A DNA stretch of 52,079 nucleotides from Candidatus Thorarchaeota archaeon (GTDB lineage Archaea > Asgardarchaeota > Thorarchaeia > Thorarchaeales > Thorarchaeaceae), in the NCBI GenBank assembly GCA_018335335.1, contig JAGXKG010000010.1:1-52079 (forward strand), written 5' to 3'. The stretch's first letter is position 1. Each line of letters opens with the position of its first letter. Below, piece after piece: positions 1-7,720 of this stretch. The notes beneath the pieces were generated by a model that was given only the letters and a program-made list of their open reading frames with translations, had not been told where the DNA came from and did not search any database. A program made the translations under genes and the position numbers.

Positions 1-626
1 GTATCGGCACAGGAAGCAGCATCATAATCCCCTATGACAATAATGCGGAAAGTCTTCACGAAATCAGGCACCATTTCGATGTACCTTGTTTGATAACCCC
101 GTGATTCTAAGAAGTCGACAGCTTCTTCGCGAGGCATGAAGCGCATCTCTACGTCAATACCTTCTTGAACGACTGAATTGACACCCTGCTCAGCGTCACG
201 CTTCATATCATCATCGAAATCATCAATGGGCTGATAGTCAGCACGACCATGGTCTGGCTTAATCATACTCCCAACGGTCTCAAGTCCGTAATTCTTCTGG
301 AGGTATCTAGACAGGATATGTTGAGCGGTGTGAAATCGCATGCAGCGATATCTTCGTTCCCAGTCAATAACACCGTGAACTTCATCATCAACTTCAATGC
401 CCTCCAATGAATCAATCTTATGATACACTGTCTGACCTTTCTTTGTAGTCCGATCGACATGATACTCTTTGCCTCCCACCTTGAGTACTCCGTAGTCTCC
501 CACCTGCCCTCCACCACGTGGATAGAAAGCAGTGCGATCGAGAACTACTGAATCATCCGTAATTTCCTCTACTTTTGCATCAAATTCCTTGGCGTAATTG
601 TTCTTCATATGCAGCAATTCAGTCAT
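1..626 (-). CDS. alaX: AlaX-type alanyl-tRNA editing protein (3' end cut by window)
   Basis: This stand-alone homologue of the alanyl-tRNA synthetase editing domain hydrolyses Ser- or Gly-mischarged tRNA-Ala in the cytosol. The reverse-strand reading frame begins at an ATG (MTELLHMKNN) 13 bp after the stop of the upstream membrane-protein gene, suggesting co-transcription. The N-terminal beta-barrel signature (AFYPRGGGQ) and the first zinc motif HxxxH (HTAQH, within RFHTAQHIL) are visible. The window edge falls inside the second zinc motif: the last residues are SCADT, just before the expected His of CxxxH. An in-frame TAG lies five codons upstream of the ATG, so no longer start is possible. 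AlaX family membership is clear; the subtype (AlaX-S, -M or -L) cannot be decided from the fragment. Confidence 0.93.
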   Translation of the reverse strand, partial: MTELLHMKNNYAKEFDAKVEEITDDSVVLDRTAFYPRGGGQVGDYGVLKVGGKEYHVDRTTKKGQTVYHKIDSLEGIEVDDEVHGVIDWERRYRCMRFHTAQHILSRYLQKNYGLETVGSMIKPDHGRADYQPIDDFDDDMKRDAEQGVNSVVQEGIDVEMRFMPREEAVDFLESRGYQTRYIEMVPDFVKTFRIIVIGDYDAASCAD

Positions 627-638
627 TGATGGTAGCCT

Positions 639-1145
639 CTATTTGCGATGCTGGCGCTTCCATTCATTGAGAGCTAGTTCTTTTGCCTCCTCGACTTCCC
701 GATTTGTAAAATCTACATCTCGCATTTCAGTGGCTGCTTCTACCACATCGAACATCTCTTCTCTCTTAAGAGTTGGTAAGTCGTCAAGAATAGCCCTCAT
801 AGTATCAGGGTCTACGCCGTGTTCTATCATGTAATCTGCAAAATCACCAGTTGATACAGGAATGAAACCGGCTTCACTTGCTGGCTCTAGGCCAATCTTG
901 TTCATCTTGCTTTCGAACAGCTCGGAAATGATATCCTGTCGAGAGCGGGTAACTGGAATATCTGGTTGATTTCCTTTTTTTATAGCGGAATGCATATGCC
1001 TAACCTTCTGAATCGGTGATCGATCTGCAGGCCCAACCATCTTCTTCTTAGCAAAATAAAGAACTACTACTACCAGAACCAAAACAAGAGAGATGATAAA
1101 CACCGGTGAGCTCAACAAATCTCCAAACGAATCAGGGAATTGCAT
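639..1145 (-). CDS. Single-pass membrane protein with charged cytosolic tail
   Basis: No family is recognised. The 168-residue product starts with a short amphipathic segment (MQFPDSFGDLL), then a strong hydrophobic helix at about residues 14-32 ending in a KKK stop-transfer, then a roughly 130-residue soluble tail rich in Asp/Glu. The frame is open upstream to a TTG at 1199, but that TTG sits inside the TATA-like element CCTTAAAGTT; the ATG at 1145 has a GAGGT ribosome site about 8 nt upstream and lies about 30 nt after the predicted transcription start, so it is preferred. It precedes alaX by 13 bp. A second, shortened copy of its N-terminus lies directly upstream (1244-1372). Function unknown. 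Confidence 0.75.
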   Translation of the reverse strand: MQFPDSFGDLLSSPVFIISLVLVLVVVVLYFAKKKMVGPADRSPIQKVRHMHSAIKKGNQPDIPVTRSRQDIISELFESKMNKIGLEPASEAGFIPVSTGDFADYMIEHGVDPDTMRAILDDLPTLKREEMFDVVEAATEMRDVDFTNREVEEAKELALNEWKRQHRK

Positions 1146-1195
1146 TCCTGTTTGACCTCGCAAATATCTATTTCTATTATCAACAGCAGTAAAGG

Positions 1196-1433
1196 GCAAC
1201 TTTAAGGTTTCTACGAGCTTCCATTATACTTCATCTAAGAGTGTTAATCAACTGAAAAACCAGATTTCTTTCGAATGCAGTATAGGATAATAACTGAAAG
1301 GATCACACCAAATAGAACTGTCAACATTGGCGGTTCCAATAAGTCACCAAGGGCTTCAGGAAAATGCAACATTCTCAACCCTCATAGGAACAAAGCTACA
1401 TATATATCGACAAACAGCAACTTTAAGGTTTCT
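1196..1433 (-). repeat. Duplicated 17-bp promoter element (1196-1212 and 1417-1433)
   Basis: The same 17 bases (plus-strand GCAACTTTAAGGTTTCT) occur at 1196-1212 and 1417-1433. On the minus strand each reads AGAAACC-TTAAAG, a BRE-plus-TATA-like arrangement, and each lies upstream of one copy of the related membrane-protein N-termini. Promoter and start region therefore seem to have been duplicated together. Confidence 0.7.
1244..1372 (-). CDS. 42-residue membrane mini-protein, paralogue of the downstream N-terminus
   Basis: A short frame with ATG start and TAA stop encodes MLHFPEALGDLLEPP, then a hydrophobic helix and a basic end (IRKKSG). It matches the first ~38 residues of the neighbouring 639-1145 protein (MQFPDSFGDLLSSP, helix, AKKKMVG) position by position with one one-residue gap, and then stops. 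TATA-like CGATATATATG about 30 nt upstream and GAGG just before the ATG are consistent with expression. It could be a genuine single-helix peptide or the remnant of a tandem duplication. The like-for-like substitutions (Phe-Pro-Glu for Phe-Pro-Asp, Gly-Asp-Leu-Leu kept) suggest protein-level constraint. Confidence 0.55.
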   Translation of the reverse strand: MLHFPEALGDLLEPPMLTVLFGVILSVIILYCIRKKSGFSVD

Positions 1434-1472
1434 TACTTTATGCAGTGAGGATATCAACAGGAATGAGTAAGA

Positions 1473-2255
1473 GTGATGCACGAGGTTCGTGAAATTCTAG
1501 AGGCCCTATCAGCTGGCAAAATCAATGTGAAAGAGGCGGAAGAAAAACTCCAGAGGCTAGAATTGCGAAGAATTGGAAGTCTAGCTGTCATCGACCCAGG
1601 CCGAGAGCATAGAAGCGGGATTCCAGAAGTTGTTATGGCAGAAACAAAGACGAGCGAACAACTGGCGAGGATCATTCAGGGTATGCTGGAGGCAAAGAGA
1701 TTCGTACTCACCACGAGAGCCTCAGAAGCACAAGTCGAATACTTGGAAGATTATCTGACAGATTTCGAATTCGATATCAGAGGGGGAAACAACCACATAA
1801 CTCTGCTAATTCACCATCCTGATTGGAAGCCAAAAAGGCGCGGCGGTACGATTGCAGTTATCACTGCAGGAACTTCGGATGAATTCTTCGCAGAAGAAGC
1901 GGAAGCAGTTGCAGAAGTAATGGGAGTCGAAGTACTGAAATTCCGTGATGTTGGCGTGGCTGGCATCCATCGACTTATCGAACCTCTTGAACAGATAAGA
2001 GAGAAGGGCGTGGATGCAATAGTGGTGTTTGCCGGAATGGAAGGAGCACTACCTACTGTTGTGGCTTCGTTAGTTGATATTCCAGTAATTGGTGTGCCTG
2101 TGCCCATTGGATACGGGCATGGCGGGAAAGGTGAGACCGCTTTATCATCCATGCTTCAATCCTGCGCTCCGGGATTAGCAGTTGTGAATATCGGAAATGG
2201 TCTTGGTGGCGGTGGAATTGCGGCACTTATTGCTCTGAAAGCATCATATGAGTGA
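1473..2255 (+). CDS. larB: LarB, pyridinium-3,5-biscarboxylic acid mononucleotide synthase
   Basis: LarB carboxylates nicotinic acid adenine dinucleotide and cleaves off AMP, the first step toward the nickel-pincer nucleotide cofactor of LarA-type racemases. The 260-residue protein has the usual N-terminal helical segment, the family block GREHRSGIPEVV (about residues 44-55) and the AIR-carboxylase-like core with AGTSDEFFAEEA, GMEGALPTVVA and the glycine-rich end NIGNGLGGGG. Start: GTG (1473) immediately followed by ATG (1476); either could be used, and the TATA-like TTTATG near 1437 would give an almost leaderless mRNA. It is divergent from the membrane genes. No larC, larE or larA is visible in this window, so the rest of the pathway must be encoded elsewhere or the product is used differently. 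Confidence 0.9.
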   Translation: MMHEVREILEALSAGKINVKEAEEKLQRLELRRIGSLAVIDPGREHRSGIPEVVMAETKTSEQLARIIQGMLEAKRFVLTTRASEAQVEYLEDYLTDFEFDIRGGNNHITLLIHHPDWKPKRRGGTIAVITAGTSDEFFAEEAEAVAEVMGVEVLKFRDVGVAGIHRLIEPLEQIREKGVDAIVVFAGMEGALPTVVASLVDIPVIGVPVPIGYGHGGKGETALSSMLQSCAPGLAVVNIGNGLGGGGIAALIALKASYE

Positions 2256-2279
2256 CAGGGGCACTCCAATATCTAGCAG

Positions 2280-3419
2280 TCAGCGGTTTTTGTCAAAATG
2301 ACGCGCAATCTCGAGATAGATTTCAACCGAATCGAGCAATTGATCTATTTCTATGTACTCGTCAGGTTGATGTGCCTGTTCTATAGATCCAGCTCCACAG
2401 ATGATATTCATAATCCCCACCTCCGGCTGCAGGACTGAACAATCAGTTCCGTACGTAGCGGTCGCTATGTCAGGATGGCGTCCTGTAGTTTCAGATATGA
2501 CCTTCTCTGCAATTCTCACTATTTCTGCATCCTTTGGTGTAAGAACTGGCGGATGAGCATCAATGATTTCTATCTCGATGTTCTCCTCTAAACCTGCATC
2601 CTGTAATCGTTCTTTTATGGACTGCAATAGAGATTCAGAAGTCTGGCCTTCGACTGTCCGCATGTCGATTTGGGCTTCACAATGTTCTGGAACAACATTG
2701 ATTTTTGTGCCGCCTTCGATTACACCTATGTTAACTGTAGGCTTGCCCAGTAATGATTCATCATATGCAAAGGCCTCACCAGCAATGCTTTCTAGAGCTT
2801 CCATACACAAGGAGATAGCATTGATTCCTTCTTGCGGCCTTGAACCATGAGCTGACTTTCCTTTCGCTACTATTCGCGTCCAGAAAGTCCCTTTTCCGCC
2901 CAAGAGAATACCTAGGCTCGTTGGTTCAGCACATATGCCCCATTCAATACCTTCCAGGATACCACTCTCTGCAACTTCTTGGGCACCCCCAAGTCCAGCC
3001 TCTTCATCCGATGTAGCAAGCATAACCAATGGTGTATCAGGGTTCTCAGCTTTGTACTGAATCATTGTCTCAGCTAGGGCAGCTACTGGCCCCTTCATAT
3101 CACACGCACCACGGCCATAGAGACGGCCATCAGAAATCTGAGCTCCAAATGGATCATAGGACCAGTTCTCTTCCGATCCAACAGGGACAGTATCCATGTG
3201 GCCATGTAGCAGGAGATGTCCAAATTCACCATCATGTGTAGAGAAAACAAGATTTGGACGATTCTTATCGTTTCCAACTTCTTTAGCGTGAATGTCATAC
3301 TGAGCAAGATGGTTGCGGAGCACATCAGCTACCGCGCGTTCATTACCAGGTGGATTTTCACTATTAGTCGCCACGAGTTTTTCCAGAAGAGTAAGAATCC
3401 TCGAACGGTCAATCATCAT
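2280..3419 (-). CDS. M20 family zinc deacylase (ArgE/DapE/LysK-like)
   Basis: A cytosolic di-zinc amidohydrolase of the family that removes N-acyl groups from amino acids (acetylornithine, succinyl-diaminopimelate, LysW-lysine). The 379 residues match the usual length. The metal and catalytic residues are visible: HGHMD (His74, Asp76), GRGACDMKG (Asp107) and the general base pair TSDEE (Glu139/Glu140), followed by the dimerisation lid and the C-terminal zinc ligands. It is transcribed in the same direction as the two aldolase-Fae genes, 312 bp downstream of them, with a possible small RNA in that gap on the opposite strand. The exact substrate cannot be read from the sequence; proximity to DapA-family genes does not prove a lysine pathway because those genes are fused to Fae. 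Confidence 0.85.
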   Translation of the reverse strand: MMIDRSRILTLLEKLVATNSENPPGNERAVADVLRNHLAQYDIHAKEVGNDKNRPNLVFSTHDGEFGHLLLHGHMDTVPVGSEENWSYDPFGAQISDGRLYGRGACDMKGPVAALAETMIQYKAENPDTPLVMLATSDEEAGLGGAQEVAESGILEGIEWGICAEPTSLGILLGGKGTFWTRIVAKGKSAHGSRPQEGINAISLCMEALESIAGEAFAYDESLLGKPTVNIGVIEGGTKINVVPEHCEAQIDMRTVEGQTSESLLQSIKERLQDAGLEENIEIEIIDAHPPVLTPKDAEIVRIAEKVISETTGRHPDIATATYGTDCSVLQPEVGIMNIICGAGSIEQAHQPDEYIEIDQLLDSVEIYLEIARHFDKNR

Positions 3420-3490
3420 CTATCATCCACTTGAATTCACAACATCTGATTAGGATTGTGAAAAAGCGAGCAAGAACATAAAGAATACAA

Positions 3491-3506
3491 GAAATAGTTC
3501 ATAAAG
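3491..3506 (+). promoter_or_regulatory. Putative BRE/TATA promoter of the small RNA
   Basis: GAAATA followed by TTCATAAAGC forms a BRE/TATA-like pair. Its centre (about 3502) is 24-25 bp before the first base of the structured element starting near 3526, the normal archaeal TATA-to-start distance. Confidence 0.4.
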
Positions 3507-3525
3507 CTTCTCTAAGAATACGAGA

Positions 3526-3609
3526 TGTGGCAGTCTATGACGTTGCAATTACCCCTGTATGAGCCGAAAGGCAATGATTATCCAAGAGCAGGCTGAGGCT
3601 TGCCACACC
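3526..3609 (+). ncRNA. Candidate C/D-box-like small RNA
   Basis: Within the 312-bp gap between the M20 and aldolase-Fae genes lies a self-complementary element. A closing helix pairs GTGGCAG (3527-3533) with TTGCCAC (3600-3606). Inside are box-like motifs in the order C (ATGACGT, 3537-3543), D' (CTGT, 3555-3558), C' (ATGATTA, 3574-3580) and a perfect D box CTGA (3593-3596). The C-D' spacer is 11 nt and the C'-D spacer 12 nt, the typical archaeal guide length. The D'-C' linker holds a GCC-GAAA-GGC hairpin, longer than usual. A CCTTTT run follows. The C boxes are imperfect, so it could be another structured RNA or an RNA read from the other strand. The rest of the gap (3614-3731) shows nothing further. 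Confidence 0.35.
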
Positions 3610-3731
3610 TTTTCTCATCTTACTCTTTAGATCCGGCTAGAAGAAAAAATCATACAAGCTCAAATCATTATTCGAATCTCAGTTTCGAACCTGTGGATAG
3701 GGTACTCCATTATAATTCTAGTGTTGCCTGG

Positions 3732-5207
3732 TTAGGGGCTATAGGCAAAAGGATGTCGTGATGAATCCTTCTGTGCTACGACCTTGGAGATCACGGGTCT
3801 TTGTTCAATGGCTCTCCTCAGGGCATGCCTGACCGCACGGAAGTTGTTTATGTGTACTCTCCGACGATTATTGGCGGTTGGATGAACAAAAGCATTGACT
3901 ACAATAACAAGATCCGGAACCAATTCCTCAGGTATAATCTGGTCGGTCACGGTTCGGGTAACCGCATCAGCAACTGCCTTCTCGGCTACATTGTAGACCA
4001 TATCCTTGTGTGATTCATCAGTGATATTTACTGTTGGAGCAAAAACCGTAGTGGGTTGCAAGTCTTTGATTGTATTTGACTGATGGAACCCTTTCATGAT
4101 TTTGTCTGCTGTTTCTAACGCTTGTTTCATCGGGCCTGTTTTGATGCCCATCAACAAGTCCACGTGAGCAACCTCATGACCGCCACCACACAAAGATTCG
4201 CCATGCAACAGAGTGAGGTCTTCAACAACATCAGGAACAATTCCCACAGCCTTTGGATACTGTTCCGCGACTATTTCTCTGTCACCCATTCGAAAGGCTA
4301 CAGGTCCTCTTGGAATTAGTTGCAGGTCCTCTAGGCACGTCCTAAGCTCATCCAAGTCTTCGAAACTGAATAAATCGCCTTCAAGAAGGGGTTTTCGAGC
4401 ATCACCCACGGTGATACCCATCATATTCAGAGCAGCCTTGACTGCAATTCCGCCACCCTTATTGACAAGTAGACGAACCGTCTTCTGAATTGTCCTTTGA
4501 ACAACCTTTGCATCATTGAGATTGCCACCCGACAAGGCATTTTGCATCTCAATGTAACGGTCGGGAAATATGTTTGCACTCATGAGTATAGCACCATCAC
4601 AACCCGTGGCAAGAGCTGGGAATGCAACTTCATCATGACCAACAACTACTTGAAAATCATGAGGGCGTCTAAGCAGAATGCTGGTAAGGTTGACCAAGTC
4701 ACCACTGGAATCTTTCATTCCAGCAACCCCGTCTATTTCTCGCAACCCATCAACTAGCTTCCAGTCAAGCTTGACGCCAGTTACCTGTGGAATGTTGTAC
4801 AAGAAAATCGGAATATCACTGGCTTCAGCTATCTTCGAATAGTGCTCGTATATCTCCTTTGTGGAGGGCTTAAGGAAATAGGGGGTAACCACAAGAGCAG
4901 CATCTGCACCCATCTCTGCCGCCCGTCTGGTGAGTCGTACTGCATCAGCCGTATATGGGGCACCTGTACCGGCCATAACACGAACGCGTCCGTTTGCTGT
5001 TTCACACGCAACTCGGATAGCCTCCAGACGTTCATCGAAAGTCATACTAGTGAATTCACCGGTAGTGCCGCAGGGGACTATTCCGGTAGCACCATGCCGA
5101 ATAACATGCTCGATTAGAGCTTGGTACTGTGACTCGTTCACGCCAGTCTCGTCAAATGGTGTAACGAGAGCCGGATAGACGCCTTGAAATTTGAAATCGT
5201 TACTCAT
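3732..5207 (-). CDS. DapA-family aldolase fused to formaldehyde-activating enzyme (Fae), copy 1
   Basis: The 491-residue protein joins two enzymes. Residues 1-300 are a DapA/NAL-type pyruvate-dependent class I aldolase: GTTGE (47-51), Tyr137 in LYNIP and the Schiff-base Lys165 in GMKDSSGD. Residues about 328-491 resemble Fae, which condenses formaldehyde with tetrahydromethanopterin: GHEVAHVDLLMG with the catalytic His at 348, IIPEELVPDLVIVVNAFVH, and the typical Fae tail ending HPFA. The middle of the Fae domain (about 375-405) has drifted from the usual PNLxxKPxTLM block. ATG start with GGAG inside the end of the upstream gene, which stops 4 bp before, so both copies form one operon. The likely role is aldol release or fixation of formaldehyde coupled to methylene-H4MPT; the aldolase substrate (for example 4-hydroxy-2-oxobutanoate) is inferred. 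Known Fae fusions are to hexulose-phosphate synthase, not to this family. Confidence 0.85.
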   Translation of the reverse strand: MSNDFKFQGVYPALVTPFDETGVNESQYQALIEHVIRHGATGIVPCGTTGEFTSMTFDERLEAIRVACETANGRVRVMAGTGAPYTADAVRLTRRAAEMGADAALVVTPYFLKPSTKEIYEHYSKIAEASDIPIFLYNIPQVTGVKLDWKLVDGLREIDGVAGMKDSSGDLVNLTSILLRRPHDFQVVVGHDEVAFPALATGCDGAILMSANIFPDRYIEMQNALSGGNLNDAKVVQRTIQKTVRLLVNKGGGIAVKAALNMMGITVGDARKPLLEGDLFSFEDLDELRTCLEDLQLIPRGPVAFRMGDREIVAEQYPKAVGIVPDVVEDLTLLHGESLCGGGHEVAHVDLLMGIKTGPMKQALETADKIMKGFHQSNTIKDLQPTTVFAPTVNITDESHKDMVYNVAEKAVADAVTRTVTDQIIPEELVPDLVIVVNAFVHPTANNRRRVHINNFRAVRHALRRAIEQRPVISKVVAQKDSSRHPFAYSP

Positions 5208-5211
5208 TCTC

Positions 5212-6612
5212 TCAGCTCCTAATAGAATTCATTGCTTTGCCGACGACTTTTTCAGTGGCAGTAACTAATCTTCTACGATCACGCGAGTTCAAATTAACAT
5301 CCATCATCAAAATCATCAGAGTGTCATCAATCTGCTCTTCCTTTATGAAACCAGAATCTACAGCTGTTGCTATCGCCTTTGCAGCACCAGATTGAACAGG
5401 CCCGTAGAAGAGAGATGCCTGACGCATTGATTTGATTCCCCTTGCAGGGACCATCAATGAGCTTGGTCTAACTGCCAGATTTGGTTCTAGTATAACAGTA
5501 AGACCTTCATAACCCTGCTTGGGGGTAGTAAGTAGACTGACGAATAGGTCGCCAGCTATAGATGCTTTGTTCCCAGCTAGAACAGTAACCGATACTGTAT
5601 CACTTGCCTCGGTTGCGAGGCTACATTCGTCAAAATCGGGGTTATCAAAACCAAGTTCCGTAGCTAGTTGACGTATATCAGGTTCCTTCCTGACTGGTTC
5701 TCTGGAAGGAGTATCTATGAGTGCTAGCTTTTCAAGCTCCAATCTTATTTCATCCTTGAGTTCCCGCGTAAAGGTCCCTCCCGAGTCTAGAGGCATTCGG
5801 GAATAACCAGCTTCAATCCCCATCATCTTAAGAGCAGCTTTAACAGGTGGAGCTCCACCGTTCCGTGTGACTATTCTAGAAAGCGTTTGAACGTCCAATT
5901 GCCTTTGCTGTGCTTTCTCCAAATTGCCATTTTTGATATTGTCCATTATTTCAAGCCAAATGTGTGGTATGATATTTGCTGAAGCCATAATGGCGGCACT
6001 TGCTCCTGCAGAGACTGCAGACAGAAAACATTCGTCGTGACCAATGAGTACCGGGATTCTGTCATCAACTTTCTGTATTAGCTCCATCGTGTGGCCAATA
6101 TCGCCACCACTATCCTTTATGCCAACAATGTTGTCGAGGTCCGCCAAGTCCTGAACTACGTTGGATTGCAGAGTTCCAAGTGTACATTGTGGGATGTTGT
6201 ACATGATAACAGGAAGATTTCCATTTCTCGCGATTTCCGCATAGTGATTGTAGTATCCCTTGTCAGTTGGGCGTAGAAAGAAGGGCGACACAACTAGAGC
6301 TGCATCACATCCGACATCGGCAGCATATTTTGTAAGTCGGATCGTAGCCTCTGTGCTATTCTCTCCCGTTCCTGCCACAACAGGAACGCGACCATCTACA
6401 TGCTCTACTGTTAGTTTGAGGAGTTTCTTTCTTTCTTCAGTCCGCATATAGACGAACTCGCCAGTAGTCCCAGCAGGAACTACCCCTGTAGCTCCTTTCT
6501 CAATAGTGTAATCGATTACCTGCCCAAGGCCTTCTTCATGTATATCGCCATGTCTGGTAAATGGCGTAACTAGAGCAGGCATCACTCCATGAGGAACGAA
6601 TCGTTTAGTCAC
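5212..6612 (-). CDS. DapA-family aldolase fused to Fae-like domain, copy 2 (catalytic His lost)
   Basis: Same architecture as the downstream gene. With the GTG at 6612 as start the protein has 466 residues: an aldolase half with GTTGEF, Tyr138 in MYNIP and Lys166 in GIKDSGGD, then a Fae-like half from about residue 330. Here the Fae core is well kept (LEPNLAVRPSSLMVP, SMRQASLFYGP) but the active-site region reads DTVSVTVLAG where Fae has EVAHIDLIIG, so the catalytic His and following Asp are missing, and the HPFA tail is absent. The Fae half may be structural or may complete active sites with copy 1. Alternative starts: GTG at 6630 (MWWLFP) or ATG at 6582; the GTG at 6612 best aligns with copy 1. 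A TATA-like CCTATATACG lies near 6652. First gene of the two-gene operon. Confidence 0.8.
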   Translation of the reverse strand: MTKRFVPHGVMPALVTPFTRHGDIHEEGLGQVIDYTIEKGATGVVPAGTTGEFVYMRTEERKKLLKLTVEHVDGRVPVVAGTGENSTEATIRLTKYAADVGCDAALVVSPFFLRPTDKGYYNHYAEIARNGNLPVIMYNIPQCTLGTLQSNVVQDLADLDNIVGIKDSGGDIGHTMELIQKVDDRIPVLIGHDECFLSAVSAGASAAIMASANIIPHIWLEIMDNIKNGNLEKAQQRQLDVQTLSRIVTRNGGAPPVKAALKMMGIEAGYSRMPLDSGGTFTRELKDEIRLELEKLALIDTPSREPVRKEPDIRQLATELGFDNPDFDECSLATEASDTVSVTVLAGNKASIAGDLFVSLLTTPKQGYEGLTVILEPNLAVRPSSLMVPARGIKSMRQASLFYGPVQSGAAKAIATAVDSGFIKEEQIDDTLMILMMDVNLNSRDRRRLVTATEKVVGKAMNSIRS

Positions 6613-6700
6613 AGGAAATAGCCACCACACTTTTCCCCCGAGCTAGTCCGTATATAGGTTTCCATCACAAAATGCCATCAAAACAGAATCTAGGGCCAGA

Positions 6701-7648
6701 TTAGTGACTTTTCACGGTCCAAATACTCTCTTCTTCATAAACCAACCCTGCTTTTTCCAGACTTCTAAGCCCTACGAGAACAGTTGTTGGCAATAGTGGT
6801 TTCATTTCCTTTGGATATGGCACCGAGTTGGATTTGGTAATATCAAACACAAGCTGGTCAATGTCTGCTTCGCCTCGAATCTTGAGATGTTCTAGAAGAC
6901 AGTTCTGGAATGCTATTACTCCTTCTACGGTCTCTTCGATTTGTACGTTCACATCGTCGAAAAGATGAGGTATATCGTGAGTAGGAAGAAGAAAATCAAT
7001 ATCCATATCCCCCATTTTCTCCAGAGCAGCCCTCTTGGAAACTAGACTTCCGGATAAATCAACGTAGAACTTCCGGGAATTATGAGGAAAATTGTTTATC
7101 TCATCTCCGCAGAACAGCGTCTTTCGGTTGGCATCATAGAATACGCAGTGACCAGCAGAATGCCCACCAGTGTGTATTGTTCGGAGTTCATGGTTGCCAA
7201 AACGCACTAAATCTCCATCGGTGATGATTCTATCCGGTTCCAAACCATCGTAATTGACTCGCAACGGTCCTTTTTCGAATTTCATGGCAATTCGGTCTGA
7301 AAGGGTCATTTTCAAACGCGATTTGATGAACAGGTCGGCATCTCGAAGGAGAGGAGCATCTTGTTCATGAACAATCACAGAGGCCCTAGTGCGTTTCTTG
7401 ATGTTTTTCACTCCACCGACATGATCAGGATGAGCATGAGTACAAAGGATAGCTTTGACATCCTTAGAGGGCTGCAATCCAATGTTCTTGATAGCGGTAA
7501 GTATTTTCTCACCAGGACTGCCAGCTGTACCTGGATCAACTATCAAACACTCATCTTCATTTGCAAGCAGATAGGCAGACAAGTAGCCATATTCCCCGGT
7601 ATAGTCTCCTTCTATTCGATAGACGTCGGGGAGTATCTCAGAAGTCAT
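6701..7648 (-). CDS. Metallo-beta-lactamase-fold hydrolase (LACTB2/glyoxalase II-like)
   Basis: A 315-residue cytosolic metallohydrolase. The zinc motif THAHPDH (about residues 90-96) is intact, as are the later ligands in GGHSAGHC, FCGDE and PTHD. After the catalytic domain, a C-terminal segment (about 245-310) reads like a winged-helix tail, as in LACTB2-type enzymes, which act on thioesters or RNA. It is divergent from the PP-loop ATPase gene with 72 bp between starts. ATG start. The substrate is not deducible. Confidence 0.85.
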   Translation of the reverse strand: MTSEILPDVYRIEGDYTGEYGYLSAYLLANEDECLIVDPGTAGSPGEKILTAIKNIGLQPSKDVKAILCTHAHPDHVGGVKNIKKRTRASVIVHEQDAPLLRDADLFIKSRLKMTLSDRIAMKFEKGPLRVNYDGLEPDRIITDGDLVRFGNHELRTIHTGGHSAGHCVFYDANRKTLFCGDEINNFPHNSRKFYVDLSGSLVSKRAALEKMGDMDIDFLLPTHDIPHLFDDVNVQIEETVEGVIAFQNCLLEHLKIRGEADIDQLVFDITKSNSVPYPKEMKPLLPTTVLVGLRSLEKAGLVYEEESIWTVKSH

Positions 7649-7720
7649 TTTGTAGTATGATACTCAACCTAGCAACTTAAGATGGTATCGACCCTGTTGT
7701 TATAATGGGTGACCCGTTCA

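Noticed and set aside
263-517. 84-codon open frame on the minus strand inside alaX
   Set aside because: It is a shadow of the AlaX reading frame, which shows true motifs.
3660-3710. TTCGAA-containing words that resemble a tRNA T-arm
   Set aside because: No acceptor, D-arm or anticodon stem can be formed; the T stem would have three pairs only.
7704-7714. Recurrent word GGGTGACCC, also at 33822, 34320 and 34382 (and GGGTGACG at 36448)
   Set aside because: At 7708 and 36448 the GGTGA part sits 8-9 nt before a start codon and is explained as a ribosome binding site; no common regulatory meaning is needed.
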